Below, piece after piece: positions 16,444 through 26,138 of a stretch of 64,000 nt of DNA. The notes below the pieces were generated by a model. It ran no database searches, had not been told where the DNA came from, and saw only the letters and a list, made by a program, of their open reading frames with translations. This stretch comes from Motiliproteus sediminis. Its GTDB lineage: Bacteria > Pseudomonadota > Gammaproteobacteria > Pseudomonadales > Balneatricaceae. A program made the translations under genes and the position numbers. How positions within the stretch are numbered: the stretch's first letter is position 1; every line of letters begins with the position of its first letter. The stretch is taken from NCBI RefSeq assembly GCF_017912535.1, contig NZ_JAERQK010000011.1, positions 1 through 64,000 on the forward strand. Reading direction: 5' to 3'.

Positions 16444-16469
16444 AAAAAGGCTCCCGAGGGAGCCTTTTT
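16444..16469 (-). terminator. terminator of the electron-transfer operon
   Basis: AAAAAGGCTCCC and GGGAGCCTTTTT form a 12-bp stem with a GA loop. It is symmetric, so it works in either direction; it lies 18 bases past the MtrB-like stop codon. Confidence 0.9.
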
Positions 16470-16486
16470 CTCTAACGCAGGAGCAA

Positions 16487-18556
16487 TCAGAACTGGTAGC
16501 GAATCCCGAATTCAATCAATCCGGCATTATGATACGGATTTTCGATCTCGGCGTTGTTAACAGCAGGCGTCGCAGTATCACCGTATGACCAGTTATTATT
16601 CTCGTAATCTTCATAGACCGCACGGGCGATCAGCGTAGTCTGCTTACTGTAGAAGTACTCTCCCTGCAGCTCGACGGTATGGATAGTGGTATCCGTATCT
16701 GGCAACGCATCGGTACCGGTAGAGGCGACCCCACCATTAGTCTGCTCGTAGATATCTTCGGTGTCGGTATAACGGTAGCCGAACTTCAAAGCCAGTGTGT
16801 TGGGAATCACCTCCCAGTTAACGTTGATACCGGCGAGAAACGCATCACTCTGAGTGTCGGTAGTCCATTCGCTAGCAGCCACGACGGAGCCTGTGGGGAA
16901 CGATGCACCGGCCCCACCTTTCTGGTCGTAGTTGAAATTCTGCACCCCGGCGTAAAGCGAGTAGCTCAGCGTACGCATCGGACTTGCCCCGAAATCAATG
17001 GTGAACATCTCACCGTCAACTTCCTGCAGACCGTACACAGCCTCTGGGAACTCGTCGTTCCATTTCTGCAGCATCACCCCGATGTGCCCGGTTGTACCAA
17101 GCTGGTACTGCAGGTTGACCTGGGCTTTGGTGCGGTCACGATCAGCATCATGATAGTTTTGCGTGCCGGCTGCAGAAATTCGTGTGCCGCCGCCGCCAAC
17201 GCCCACAGCAAGGCTAATACCGTCGGGATCGTAGGCAGAGCCGTCTCGCTCCGAGCGGCTCAATTTGATAGAGCCCGACAGGCGGTCCATCATTGGCAGT
17301 TTGTAGCTTGCCCAGATGGTATCTTCGTTGGTCTCTTCGCGATTCTGATCCGGTCGATCAATATCCTCACGCTCGTATCCCAACCCTATCTTCGACCCCT
17401 TGGGCAAGCGGTAGTAACCGTTCACGGCCAGTGTTTTCCACGTGGTATCAAAGGCCTGACTGGTTCGGCTAGAGGTATTGACGTATTCCGGAGTCTGGTT
17501 GTCCTTGTCCTGATAGCTGTACTTGGCATTCAACGTCAGTTTATTGGTAACCCGCGAGCTCACCCCTACACGCGCAATAACGCTCTTGACCTTGGCATCG
17601 GTGCTGGTATTGCTGGCATCGGTGAGAATGGTTTCGTCCTGATCACCCACGCTATAAGCAACGAAGCCGGTCGCACGGGTACGATCCGTGAGACGGTAGT
17701 TACCATTCACGTGCACCTGCTGGAAACGGTTTTCCGGTTCCTGCGCAATCAGCGAAGAGCCGTTAAGTTTCACATCGGCGCTGGCATTCTCAAACTTAGA
17801 AAATTCGTAGCCGAGCTGCAGCTGGTAATCCTTGGCGGCGTAATCGGCCGCTAGATTGACCGTGCTGGTGGTGTATTCGATTGGATAGAGATAGAGCGTG
17901 CGGAAGTTGGCATAGTCCCGGGTACCCTCTTTCTCCTCCTGATTCGCTTCTGCGGTGAAGGTCCAGCGACTGGGGGTTTTCTTTGAGAACAGTAACCCAA
18001 TCTTTTCGCGATTGACCTTTACCTCTTCCGTGGAAAACGGCGGCGTTACCCCGGTCGAAACCTGCTCATAGGGGTTGGAGTTATCGTAGGGTTGCAGGAA
18101 CTGGCCATGGGTCTGCTTTTCAATCCCGTCAAAGTAAAGACGAAACTTATGATCTCCCTGCTGCCCGCCCTCCAAGGTCACATCGCGAGATTTGGTGCCG
18201 ATTGAGTTTCCTTCGGCGCGCAGATACTTGGCAGTACCATCTTCAAAGTCGCGCTGCTCGATATCGAAATTGCCATCAACCTGCCAACCTTGGTGATTCT
18301 GGCTGTTGTACTCACCGAACTTGAACGCATCATCAGTGATGTAACGCATCCCCAGTTCAACTTCACTGGTGAACTGGTTTACTCGTTGAGTGACCAAGGG
18401 AGTGAACTCGTAGGGGTCCTCATCCGCATCATCAAACGGCGCGGCCCAGATGGTACCCGGAGCAGATAGCAGTAGTGAGGCAACCAACATTGACGGGGAG
18501 CCTGCCCAACGCTTGCGATGGGGAGTAGCAGTTTCTACTGGCTTGCTTGATTTCAT
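16487..18556 (-). CDS. MtrB/PioB-family outer-membrane beta-barrel
   Basis: The product has 689 residues with a twin-Arg-free signal peptide (hydrophobic SMLVASLLLSAPGTIWA). It is built almost entirely of long amphipathic strands with Tyr/Phe girdles and ends NAGLIEFGIRYQF, a barrel insertion signal. The SEVELGMRYITDDAFKFGEY start and the many paired strands (KLTLNAKYSYQDKDNQ) are those of MtrB/PioB proteins, which sheath a decaheme cytochrome in the outer membrane. The CXXC seen near the N-terminus of Shewanella MtrB is absent. The gene follows the decaheme cytochrome by 14 bases, the usual pairing. No outer-face MtrC-type cytochrome follows, as in PioAB/MtoAB-like systems. Confidence 0.9.
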   Translation of the reverse strand: MKSSKPVETATPHRKRWAGSPSMLVASLLLSAPGTIWAAPFDDADEDPYEFTPLVTQRVNQFTSEVELGMRYITDDAFKFGEYNSQNHQGWQVDGNFDIEQRDFEDGTAKYLRAEGNSIGTKSRDVTLEGGQQGDHKFRLYFDGIEKQTHGQFLQPYDNSNPYEQVSTGVTPPFSTEEVKVNREKIGLLFSKKTPSRWTFTAEANQEEKEGTRDYANFRTLYLYPIEYTTSTVNLAADYAAKDYQLQLGYEFSKFENASADVKLNGSSLIAQEPENRFQQVHVNGNYRLTDRTRATGFVAYSVGDQDETILTDASNTSTDAKVKSVIARVGVSSRVTNKLTLNAKYSYQDKDNQTPEYVNTSSRTSQAFDTTWKTLAVNGYYRLPKGSKIGLGYEREDIDRPDQNREETNEDTIWASYKLPMMDRLSGSIKLSRSERDGSAYDPDGISLAVGVGGGGTRISAAGTQNYHDADRDRTKAQVNLQYQLGTTGHIGVMLQKWNDEFPEAVYGLQEVDGEMFTIDFGASPMRTLSYSLYAGVQNFNYDQKGGAGASFPTGSVVAASEWTTDTQSDAFLAGINVNWEVIPNTLALKFGYRYTDTEDIYEQTNGGVASTGTDALPDTDTTIHTVELQGEYFYSKQTTLIARAVYEDYENNNWSYGDTATPAVNNAEIENPYHNAGLIEFGIRYQF

Positions 18557-18570
18557 CGTCCAATCCTCCC

Positions 18571-19533
18571 TTAGCGCAACAGCTTCGACCCACGCGCATG
18601 GTTACTACCATGCACTTGGGAGTGACACTGAGAACAGGCCTTGCCGGCAATAATCGAGCTGGTTCCCGTACTGCCAAGATCACCTCCATCACGGAATGTT
18701 CCTTGGTGGCTGTTCTCGGTATGGCACTGTTGGCACAGGAAGGGGCGAGCCACTTTCAGCAGCCGTTCGTTATTACCCCCATGGGCATAGTGACATTCCA
18801 CGCAGTTTTCCTGAACCGGCTGGTGCTCCCACAGGAACGGACCGCGCTTCTCGGCGTGACACTCGTAGCAGGTATCGTTGAGGGTCGCTTTCTTCAGCGA
18901 CAGCTCGGTCGGGCTGCCGTGGGGGTTGTGACAGTCGGAACAGGTCACCTTGCCTTCACGGATCGGATGGCGGTGCGGCTTGTTGGCCTCGATGCGGGTG
19001 TTCTTGTGACAGCTGTAGCACACGTCCGCTTCATCTTTCTTGGCCAACGCCGGATCACGGTTAGTGTGCGAGCTGTGGCAATCGGAGCAGACCACGTCGT
19101 CAACGTCGTGAGCGCTACCGGCCCAGTTCATCACGATGCCCTGCTCGTGACAGCTCAGGCAGGCTTGGTTGCGCGACTCGGGAGAGGATTTCGGCATGTT
19201 GGGGCCGTAGTTGACGCTGGGCGCTGGGCGCTGACTGTCGTCGTCATACTTGGCGGCGTGCTCGCTGCTGGGTCCATGGCAGGACTCACAGGCTTTCTGC
19301 TCCGCTGGTGTGTTGGGGTCACCAGTGACAAAGTGAGCGGTATGCAGCACCGATACTACGGGTGCGTCGCCCTCTTCACTGTGACACTTGAGACAGCCAT
19401 CGAGGCCGCGATCGGTAAATTCTTGCTGGACCATGGTGGTCGATTGATCCGCCAGCGCCGGTAACGCTATCAGACTAACCGCCAAGGCCGCCCCCTTCAG
19501 TAGGCCACGGAAGTACATCCTTAACTCCTTCAA
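18571..19533 (-). CDS. MtrA/DmsE-family periplasmic decaheme c-type cytochrome
   Basis: The product has 320 residues with a signal peptide (hydrophobic 10-28). I count ten CxxCH motifs in order: CLKCH, CESCH, CLSCH, CSDCH, CYSCH, CSDCH, CYECH, CVECH, CQQCH, CSQCH. The length and heme spacing fit MtrA/PioA/DmsE, the cytochrome that threads through the MtrB barrel and carries electrons between periplasm and cell exterior. Direction (reduction of an external acceptor or oxidation of an external donor) cannot be read. It is followed 14 bases later by its barrel partner and preceded by other redox genes in the same direction. Confidence 0.93.
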   Translation of the reverse strand: MKELRMYFRGLLKGAALAVSLIALPALADQSTTMVQQEFTDRGLDGCLKCHSEEGDAPVVSVLHTAHFVTGDPNTPAEQKACESCHGPSSEHAAKYDDDSQRPAPSVNYGPNMPKSSPESRNQACLSCHEQGIVMNWAGSAHDVDDVVCSDCHSSHTNRDPALAKKDEADVCYSCHKNTRIEANKPHRHPIREGKVTCSDCHNPHGSPTELSLKKATLNDTCYECHAEKRGPFLWEHQPVQENCVECHYAHGGNNERLLKVARPFLCQQCHTENSHQGTFRDGGDLGSTGTSSIIAGKACSQCHSQVHGSNHARGSKLLR

Positions 19534-19659
19534 GTCGGTGCCGGGCGTCTTTTGTCGCGCCCTTTTTTCTTGGTTTTTTTTGCTCGATTACCGGTCTTGC
19601 TGCCGGTTATTTAGCCATCTATTTTACAGGGCTTAATTTATTTATCACCTGAAAATTAT

Positions 19660-20625
19660 TTATTCACCCACAATGCTTAATGTCGCAGCCCCGCCATCCA
19701 GACTCAGGTTGTACTGCAGCGACGTGAGGTGATAGCGCCCTTCGGTGTTCTGGTCATGCAACGCAAAGCCGAGGGTGTAGTTCTTGCCCGCCGTCAGCGC
19801 TTTCTGGTTGGCGCCAGCCGCCAGCGGGCGACTGAACTCAACCACCCAGCTGTCGCCGGTTTCGGTGGCGGTGGCGCTAACCGTCGGTGCCGGATTGTTG
19901 GTGCGTTCGCTGAGAATGTAACCATCAACCGCTTTGGCCGGTTGACCCGGATTCAACTGCGCCTGCCAGAACTCCAGGAACACGCCCTTGCCGAGCAGCG
20001 CCTGCAGTTCGGCATCACTCAGGAGGTTATCGCCCCCCCCCTTCTTCTTCGACATCTTGCTGCGGGACTCGGCCAGGTACTTGGTCTTGCCGTCGCCTTC
20101 CGCTTCCGGCATCCGCTTGCTGTCGATGTGACACACCGCCCAACAGCCACCGGCGGTGAACTCCTCCACGCTCTGGTCGTCGAGCATCAGCGTGACCTTG
20201 GTATCAAAGTCGCCATCCTGCTTGGATGCGGCCGGGCCGGTCTTGGGCCAGGACAAGCGCGCCAACAGATTGCCGCCCTCCTGGGCCAATTGGACCTGCA
20301 TCGGCACGTAGCCGCGACGACCGCCCAGCGGATCCGCTTCGGTATCGCCACCGGTTACGATATTTTTGCCGTACTCCGGCTGGTCACCGTCGTGGCAGCC
20401 CTGACAGGTCTTCTTACGCTTTTGGTAACGCGCTGCTCCGTCGTGATCACGCTTGCCGTAGATCCACTCCAATGAGGTCTGACCGGGAAAGAACAACCCC
20501 ACTTCGGTCGCCGGCACGCTGCCCCAGTCCACGGCCTGCGCCGGCATGGCCAGAGCGGTCAAGATCGCACTACCGGAGAGGACAATTCCCTGAACTACTG
20601 ATTTACGCTGTTGCTGAAAAAGCAC
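19660..20625 (-). CDS. ethylbenzene-dehydrogenase-like cytochrome, periplasmic
   Basis: The product has 321 residues with a signal peptide ending near AQA (residue 31). One c-type heme site CQGCH lies at residues 74-78. A second Cys/His cluster, GGCWAVCHID (C161, C165, H166), has CxxxCH spacing. The C-terminal half (VFLEFWQAQLNPGQ; DSWVVEFSRPLA; YTLGFALHDQNTEGRYHLTSLQY) matches the heme-b-binding gamma-subunit fold of ethylbenzene dehydrogenase/dimethylsulphide dehydrogenase. It may hand electrons between cytochrome b561 and the decaheme cytochrome. The 126-base gap to the next gene is the widest in the operon. Confidence 0.8.
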   Translation of the reverse strand: MLFQQQRKSVVQGIVLSGSAILTALAMPAQAVDWGSVPATEVGLFFPGQTSLEWIYGKRDHDGAARYQKRKKTCQGCHDGDQPEYGKNIVTGGDTEADPLGGRRGYVPMQVQLAQEGGNLLARLSWPKTGPAASKQDGDFDTKVTLMLDDQSVEEFTAGGCWAVCHIDSKRMPEAEGDGKTKYLAESRSKMSKKKGGGDNLLSDAELQALLGKGVFLEFWQAQLNPGQPAKAVDGYILSERTNNPAPTVSATATETGDSWVVEFSRPLAAGANQKALTAGKNYTLGFALHDQNTEGRYHLTSLQYNLSLDGGAATLSIVGE

Positions 20626-20659
20626 GCTGGCCTCCTCGATCCTGAAGTCAAAACGCCGA

Positions 20660-22276
20660 TTAGCGTTCCAGTTTAAATTGTTTGATCAGCGCTTCGAGCT
20701 GAGCCGCGCGCTGCGCCAGCTGGCGGCTGACATCCAGCACCTCGGTCGCACGCGCCGACGTACCTTCGGATATTTCGCTGATCTCTACCACATTGCGGTT
20801 GATCTCTTCCGCTACGCTGGCCTGCTCATCCGCCGCGCTGGCAACCGCGTCGTTCATCCGTCGAATCGAGGCGATCTTGTCAACGATATCGCGCAGTGCC
20901 TGTACCGCATGCTGCGCCTCGTCGACGCCTTCCTGGGCCATCGCCTTGGAGGGATCGACCATCTTGATCGCTTCGTGACTCTCGCCCTGCAATGCGTCGA
21001 TCATCGCCTTGATCTCGCGGGTGGAGTCATGGGTCTTGTTGGCCAGACTGCGCACTTCGTCGGCCACAACCGCAAAACCGCGCCCCATCTCCCCGGCCCG
21101 CGCCGCTTCAATCGCCGCGTTCAAGGCCAACAGGTTGGTCTGCTCGGCAACACCATTGATCACATCAAGCACGCTGCCAACCTTTTCGCTCTGGTCACCC
21201 ACCCGCATAATCACCCCGGCGATGCGTTCAATTTCACCGGCCAGGTTGTTGATGGTATCGATGGCAGTTTCCATCACCTGCACGCTCTTGTGCGCCAGCG
21301 CGTCGGCTTCCTCTGAGGCCTCCCGCGTGGTGTTGGCACTCTGCATCACCTCATTGGAAGAGGCGTGCATTTGCTCCATCGCGCTGGCGACCACCTGGGT
21401 ACCACTGTTCTGCTGGTCGACCGCCAAACGCGTTTCGTCGGACATGACCGTGATACGGTCGGCGTCGGCGTTGACCTCATCAACCATGGCGCGCACTTCC
21501 ACCAAGCTGCCCTGAAACTTGTCCAGCATGCTGTTGCAGGCACGAGCTACAGTGCCGACTTCGTCTTCGCTTTTAAGCTCGACGCGACGACTCAGGTCCG
21601 AGTTGTTCTCAATATCTGCAATGGTAGCGCTCAGTTTACGTAGCGGCCGCGTCATCATTCGGTTGAGCAAAAACACCAGCAGCAGCACGCCGGCGCTGAA
21701 TACGCCGACCAGCATCAGGGTGGAGTTGCGAATGTTGCCCAGGATGCGGTTGTCAAAATCGGCCAGACTGTAGGTCACCCGGATAGCGCCCAGAATGGTG
21801 CCCTCTTCGGTCACCTCTTCATGGCACCCCAGACACTCGGTTCCGCGGAACACTTCCAGCGCCGGAATCGGCAGGATACGGGTCAGAGTGCGACCTTCCG
21901 GTGTGTCTTGTACCAAGGTGATCTCTTCACCGGCAAGCCCGCGTTCATCGTATTGGTCCTGGGGGTACTGGTCTTCGAAACCTTCACCCCACTCCTCGTC
22001 AAGAATCGGGGCACGCAGTATCCGCGCTTCCAGAATGCCGGGCTGGGCCAGCATCTTGTCCTGCAAAATCTCGCGATCAGCCATCTCGTCCAGCACCATC
22101 CACATGTTGAGGTTGTCGAGATAGAACTCCGCCGTGCTCTGGGTCCGATCGAGGATCATATCGAACGCCAGCTTGCGTTCACTGTGATAGGTGTATGCCA
22201 GCGATGCCAATACCACCACCAAGGCCACCGCAACCAGTGAGCAGATAATCTTGGTTTGGATCGATAATGCTTTCAT
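20660..22276 (-). CDS. methyl-accepting chemotaxis protein with periplasmic c-type heme motif
   Basis: The product has 538 residues. TM1 lies at 10-30, a periplasmic domain at 31-185 with heme-binding TECLGCHEE (C148, C151, H152), TM2 at about 186-206 and HAMP at 207-260. The cytoplasmic signalling domain has the conserved hairpin tip [32 protein letters not shown]. The sensor resembles the DUF3365/Tll0287-like heme PAS domains. Such receptors couple redox or ligand state of a heme to CheA. Being in the middle of an electron-transfer operon suggests the cell swims toward or away from the electron acceptor or donor that the neighbours handle. It lacks a C-terminal NWETF-type CheR tether. Confidence 0.9.
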   Translation of the reverse strand: MKALSIQTKIICSLVAVALVVVLASLAYTYHSERKLAFDMILDRTQSTAEFYLDNLNMWMVLDEMADREILQDKMLAQPGILEARILRAPILDEEWGEGFEDQYPQDQYDERGLAGEEITLVQDTPEGRTLTRILPIPALEVFRGTECLGCHEEVTEEGTILGAIRVTYSLADFDNRILGNIRNSTLMLVGVFSAGVLLLVFLLNRMMTRPLRKLSATIADIENNSDLSRRVELKSEDEVGTVARACNSMLDKFQGSLVEVRAMVDEVNADADRITVMSDETRLAVDQQNSGTQVVASAMEQMHASSNEVMQSANTTREASEEADALAHKSVQVMETAIDTINNLAGEIERIAGVIMRVGDQSEKVGSVLDVINGVAEQTNLLALNAAIEAARAGEMGRGFAVVADEVRSLANKTHDSTREIKAMIDALQGESHEAIKMVDPSKAMAQEGVDEAQHAVQALRDIVDKIASIRRMNDAVASAADEQASVAEEINRNVVEISEISEGTSARATEVLDVSRQLAQRAAQLEALIKQFKLER

Positions 22277-22316
22277 CTTCGCTCCAGAAGTTTGGACCTG
22301 CGGTCCGCTGCGACCT

Positions 22317-22880
22317 TTAACTATCGGCGTGGGATCCGATCCCTGAATGCCGTTTCGCCTTCAGTACACCCATCAGCCAATGGGTCATTGCCCCCAAACT
22401 GTGAAGTACCAGCAGCACCAGGCAGGGCCATTTTAGCCAGATGTGCAGCTCGCCAAGGTAATAGCCCGCGTCTTCGTGAATCAACCATTCGCCAGGTTCG
22501 AGAGTGAACAGCTTGAAGAAGGGGACCGGATCGCCATCCGCCAGGGTAAAGAACAGCCCCGAGGTGGGCACAATGATCATCAGGGTGTACAGAAACCAGT
22601 GATTGGTACGCGCCATGATCGCCTGGACACGGCTGTCAAAATGGGTTCGCGTGGTGGGCAGAACAAAGGCGCCGAAATAGCGGAAAGTAAGCAGGTAGAG
22701 AAACAGCACCCCGAAGGACATGTGCCAGTAGTACACCAGCGCGCGCTCGCTGCTGTTGCTGGCCCACTGCGCAGCAAAGTAAGTGGCGATCAACATTACG
22801 ATGAATATGGCTGCGGTAAACCAATGCAGGAAACGGGCAATTTTGTAGCCTCTTTCCGATGTAACCAGCTTTTCGCTCAC
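22317..22880 (-). CDS. cytochrome b561 (four-helix, heme b membrane protein)
   Basis: The product has 187 residues with a GTG start preceded by AGGA. Four transmembrane helices carry candidate heme ligands: RFLHWFTA (H19), YYWHMSFG (H53), GELHIWLKW (H146) and [11 protein letters not shown] (H160, H167). It is a bacterial diheme cytochrome b561/NiFe-hydrogenase b-subunit type that exchanges electrons between the quinone pool and periplasmic cytochromes. As first gene of the operon it would supply or accept the electrons passed on by the cytochromes encoded downstream. Confidence 0.88.
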   Translation of the reverse strand: MSEKLVTSERGYKIARFLHWFTAAIFIVMLIATYFAAQWASNSSERALVYYWHMSFGVLFLYLLTFRYFGAFVLPTTRTHFDSRVQAIMARTNHWFLYTLMIIVPTSGLFFTLADGDPVPFFKLFTLEPGEWLIHEDAGYYLGELHIWLKWPCLVLLVLHSLGAMTHWLMGVLKAKRHSGIGSHADS

Positions 22881-23002
22881 GCAGTGCTTCCTACAACATG
22901 GCTGAGTTAATAATCTACGAACGATTATGAATCATTGGGAAATTTTAAGTTTGATATGGTAACAGAAATCATTTCCCAACGGATGTTAGAAAATACCCGC
23001 AC

Positions 23003-23016
23003 CTGATTTAAGTCAA
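23003..23016. promoter_or_regulatory. candidate FNR/Anr box upstream of the electron-transfer operon
   Basis: CTGATTTAAGTCAA matches TTGAT-N4-ATCAA at 8 of 10 fixed positions. It lies about 123 bases before the GTG start of the b561 gene, and would also be about 1.3 kb from nothing else oxygen-linked. Anaerobic induction fits the operon's function but is inference. Confidence 0.4.
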
Positions 23017-23044
23017 ATTTCAGCAGCCGTTAATATGGTGCCGC

Positions 23045-24304
23045 TCAGGTCAGCATCCACTGCACCCCAACACCCACAGCGGCTGCCGTGGCCAGCGGCA
23101 GCAACACCCAACGGGCCAGCCCCCCGTCACCGGTCGATAGTGCCAGCACACCTTTGAGCAGGGTATTGGAGACACTGGCCAGGGTGATACCTAACACCGC
23201 TGTCGCCATAACGATATCCTCACCGGCCATGCGCGCCAGCGTTAGGTTGATGGCGTCCACGTCGGCGATGCCGGAAGCTACCGCCAGTAGCAGCACCCCC
23301 GACTCGCCCATCCACTCCACCGCGGCTCGACCCAGCAGCGCCACGACTCCCAGCAGCAGCCCGAACAGCAGTGCCGAGCCCAGCTCCAGTGGGTTTTTCT
23401 GCGGCATGTCGTCAACCACGGAGGCGGGATCGCCACGCAGCATAATGAGCGCCGCCCAGCCCAACAGCACCAGCAGCATCGCAACCAGCGGCCACAGCAG
23501 GGGTTGAACCAACTGCAGATTGATCAGCCCGGCCACCAGCAGCACCCGCGGAAACATGACCGCACACGCGATCAGGATGCCCACTGCCGCATGCCGGGTC
23601 AGATCCGGTTGCTGCTTTGACAGTCTCGCCAGTTGCAGGGTCAGGGCGGTGGATGACAACAAGCCGCCGGCAACGCCGGTGAGCAGGATGCCGCGCTGGG
23701 CACCGACGATCCGGATAAGAAAGTAGCCGACAAAGGAGATCGCCGCGATCAGCACCACCATCCACCAGATTTCATAGGGGTTGAGGGCTTGCCAGGGCCC
23801 GTAGCCCTGATTGGGCAGCACCGGCAACAGTACCAGCGAGATAACCAGAAGTTGCAGCGCCGCGTTGAGTTCACGCTGTGACAGCTGTTCCAGCAGTCGA
23901 TGCAGATAGCGCTTTGAGCGCAACAGCAGGGTGGTAACGACCCCACAAGCGGCCGCGACCTCGACCTGACCCATTCCCGCCAGGGCGCCCAATAGAAAGG
24001 TCACCAGCATCGCCACCAGACTGGTGGCGCTGACATCACTGCTGTTGCGCTGATGACTGAGATAGGTGGCCGTCGCCAGCGCGGCAACCCCCAAAAACAA
24101 CAGCCCTAACAATACTCCGCCCAGCTGGTTGGCCAACAATCCGCTGATACCGCCGAGCAGACCGGTCAGGCCGAAGGTGCGTAACCCAGCGACCCGGCGA
24201 CCATCCGCGAGGGTGCGATTGCGCCAACCCCGTTCGACCCCCACCAGCAAGCCGATCGCCAACGCCGACCCCAGCCACAACAGCTGCACCAAACTCTGTT
24301 CCAT
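23045..24304 (-). CDS. MgtC/SapB N-domain plus DUF4010 membrane protein
   Basis: The product has 419 residues, nearly all hydrophobic. The N-terminal 130 residues have the MgtC/SapB pattern (LGSALAIGLLVGVERGWRNR; GLRTFGLTGLLGGISG), and the rest is the DUF4010 set of helices (GGLLSSTALTLQLARLSKQQ; GIADVDAINLTLARMA). About a dozen helices are expected. MgtC proteins modulate magnesium and ATP homeostasis; the two-domain form has no firm function. It stands alone, facing away from the b561 operon. Confidence 0.82.
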   Translation of the reverse strand: MEQSLVQLLWLGSALAIGLLVGVERGWRNRTLADGRRVAGLRTFGLTGLLGGISGLLANQLGGVLLGLLFLGVAALATATYLSHQRNSSDVSATSLVAMLVTFLLGALAGMGQVEVAAACGVVTTLLLRSKRYLHRLLEQLSQRELNAALQLLVISLVLLPVLPNQGYGPWQALNPYEIWWMVVLIAAISFVGYFLIRIVGAQRGILLTGVAGGLLSSTALTLQLARLSKQQPDLTRHAAVGILIACAVMFPRVLLVAGLINLQLVQPLLWPLVAMLLVLLGWAALIMLRGDPASVVDDMPQKNPLELGSALLFGLLLGVVALLGRAAVEWMGESGVLLLAVASGIADVDAINLTLARMAGEDIVMATAVLGITLASVSNTLLKGVLALSTGDGGLARWVLLPLATAAAVGVGVQWMLT

Positions 24305-24384
24305 TACGCCCTTCCTTGTTGTCTCAAGGAGGGTATAGCACTTTCACCGCGGCCACCGCCACAGCGAACCCCCGGTGGCTTAAC

Positions 24385-25965
24385 TCAGGTCAAACAAGGA
24401 CTGCCGCCCGGGCCGGGCAGGCAGATGGCGGCGGATGCAGGCACCGTTGACTGCGGCGCCGAACAGAGCAGGGCCTGCGCCTGTTGTTGCAGTAGCGCCC
24501 CCCCAACCTTGCCGGCATCAGCCGGATGCCGCTGCGCGCAGATCAACAGCGCCAGTCCCGCATAGCACCACAGCCGTTGAATAATCGCTTCACAGCGCGC
24601 CTGAACCACTCCGGTGTAGCTGTGTATCAACGCGTCAGCCCAGGCTGCGGCCGCGTCCTCACGACCACCGATCAGCCCCCAGAAGCGGATCTGACCAAGC
24701 AGCACCCCAAGATCAAAGGCGGGGTCGGCCCAGTTGCCGGCTAGCTCCCAGTCAACCACGCCGCAGCCGGCCGGTTGCAAGCGCAGGTGGCGAACCCAGA
24801 GATTAAGGTGAAACAGACCCGCTTGGCCGTGCCGGCTGCCCAGCCGACGGAGGTCCTCCAACCCTTGCCTCACGGCGCTGGATTGCGGCAGTGCCAGCAG
24901 TGGTGCCACATTACGTTCCAGCATCGCAGACCAGTGCTCGCGTTCCTGCTCAGGTGCACCCCAGAGTGTTGCCGGCGGCGCCGGTGACCAATGGCAGCGG
25001 GCCAGGAACGCCCCCAGTACCCTGGCTGTTCGCACATCAAACTGGCCGCCGATCAGCGCGGATTCCAGCGTTGGCGCAGCCGCCAGCCATTCGCACACCA
25101 GCAGCTTGCGCCGGCCCTCATACTCCAGCACACGAGGCACACGGAGAGCCAGATGCGGCTGGCGACTCAACCAGCGCAACACCCGACGCTCGACCCGCAA
25201 CCGCCGGCGCGGCTTGGGCCCTGCGTCCGACACCCGAACATCCCGTACCGTATCACCGGCGTACTTGACCACCAGCTCACTGCCGTCGGCTGATGTGGCT
25301 CTGAAAACCGGGTCAAAGGGATGGTGCCAGACCGGAGCCAACGCCGTTGTCACGACTCCGCAGTCAGCCAGCAGTGGTGGCAGCCGATGCGCCAACAGCG
25401 TCACCTGATCGCGACGGCCAGCACGACTCCAACGCCAGACTGCCGCGCGATCCGCAGCACTCAAACGCTCCGGCAGGCCGGCAATAAACGCCTCCCGGTC
25501 ACCCTTGACCAGTGCGTTGCGCAGCGCCGTTGCCCGCACCGGATGAGGACTAACCGGCAGGATCAGCGGCGCCACCTCAACCCCGCTATCAAAACGCGCC
25601 CGCAGACCCTCGATACGCCGATCGCCGGCCGCTACGTCTTCCGCGCCGACGGCAAACAGCAGGCGCTGATCGGCATCCCGCTGCTGGCCCAGCCGCACCG
25701 CATGCTCCACCGCACTGGCGGCCGCCACAACGACACTGGCCTTGGGTTGGTCGGCCAGATACAGCGCCCATACCTTCTGTGCCAGTTCAGGCCCCAAGCT
25801 GTCACCACTGCCCGCCAGCTGCCGGTAGCGACCACTGACGACCACAACCACCTCATCGATATCGCCGCGTGAGCAAAGGTAGCCCACCGCGTCATCATGG
25901 GCTCCGTGAGGCGGACGAAAGGCACCGGGAAAGAAGGCGACGGTGTAGGGTCGGCGGTGTGCCAT
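24385..25965 (-). CDS. nucleotidyltransferase fused to a degraded APH-fold kinase domain
   Basis: The product has 526 residues from the ATG with GGGAGA upstream. Residues 5-190 are an HxGH-superfamily nucleotidyltransferase: FFPGAFRPPHGAH (H20, H23) and SPHPVRATALRNAL as the phosphate-binding end motif. Residues 225-500 have the APH kinase fold, with VVDWELAGNWADPAFDLGVLLG for metal binding, but the catalytic loop reads GLFHLNLWVRHLRL: Asp of HGD is Asn and the downstream Asn is His. The kinase half is therefore probably inactive or altered. Fusions of nucleotidyltransferase and kinase occur in NadR and in phosphocholine activation, so an activated alcohol or cofactor precursor is possible. 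It is divergent from the receiver gene at 26139. Confidence 0.75.
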   Translation of the reverse strand: MAHRRPYTVAFFPGAFRPPHGAHDDAVGYLCSRGDIDEVVVVVSGRYRQLAGSGDSLGPELAQKVWALYLADQPKASVVVAAASAVEHAVRLGQQRDADQRLLFAVGAEDVAAGDRRIEGLRARFDSGVEVAPLILPVSPHPVRATALRNALVKGDREAFIAGLPERLSAADRAAVWRWSRAGRRDQVTLLAHRLPPLLADCGVVTTALAPVWHHPFDPVFRATSADGSELVVKYAGDTVRDVRVSDAGPKPRRRLRVERRVLRWLSRQPHLALRVPRVLEYEGRRKLLVCEWLAAAPTLESALIGGQFDVRTARVLGAFLARCHWSPAPPATLWGAPEQEREHWSAMLERNVAPLLALPQSSAVRQGLEDLRRLGSRHGQAGLFHLNLWVRHLRLQPAGCGVVDWELAGNWADPAFDLGVLLGQIRFWGLIGGREDAAAAWADALIHSYTGVVQARCEAIIQRLWCYAGLALLICAQRHPADAGKVGGALLQQQAQALLCSAPQSTVPASAAICLPGPGGSPCLT

Positions 25966-26138
25966 GGCGAGATCTCCCTGGAGCGGCAAGCGAACCGGTA
26001 AAACGGCGGTAGAGAAACAACACCTCAACCGGGCAAAAGATCCGCCGGCAACAGCGGGTAAAGCGCGCCACTCTCTCCTATCCTGTAAGGGATTACCGCA
26101 GCTGCGCGGATCACCGCCCAGCCAGGAGAGCACTGTCC

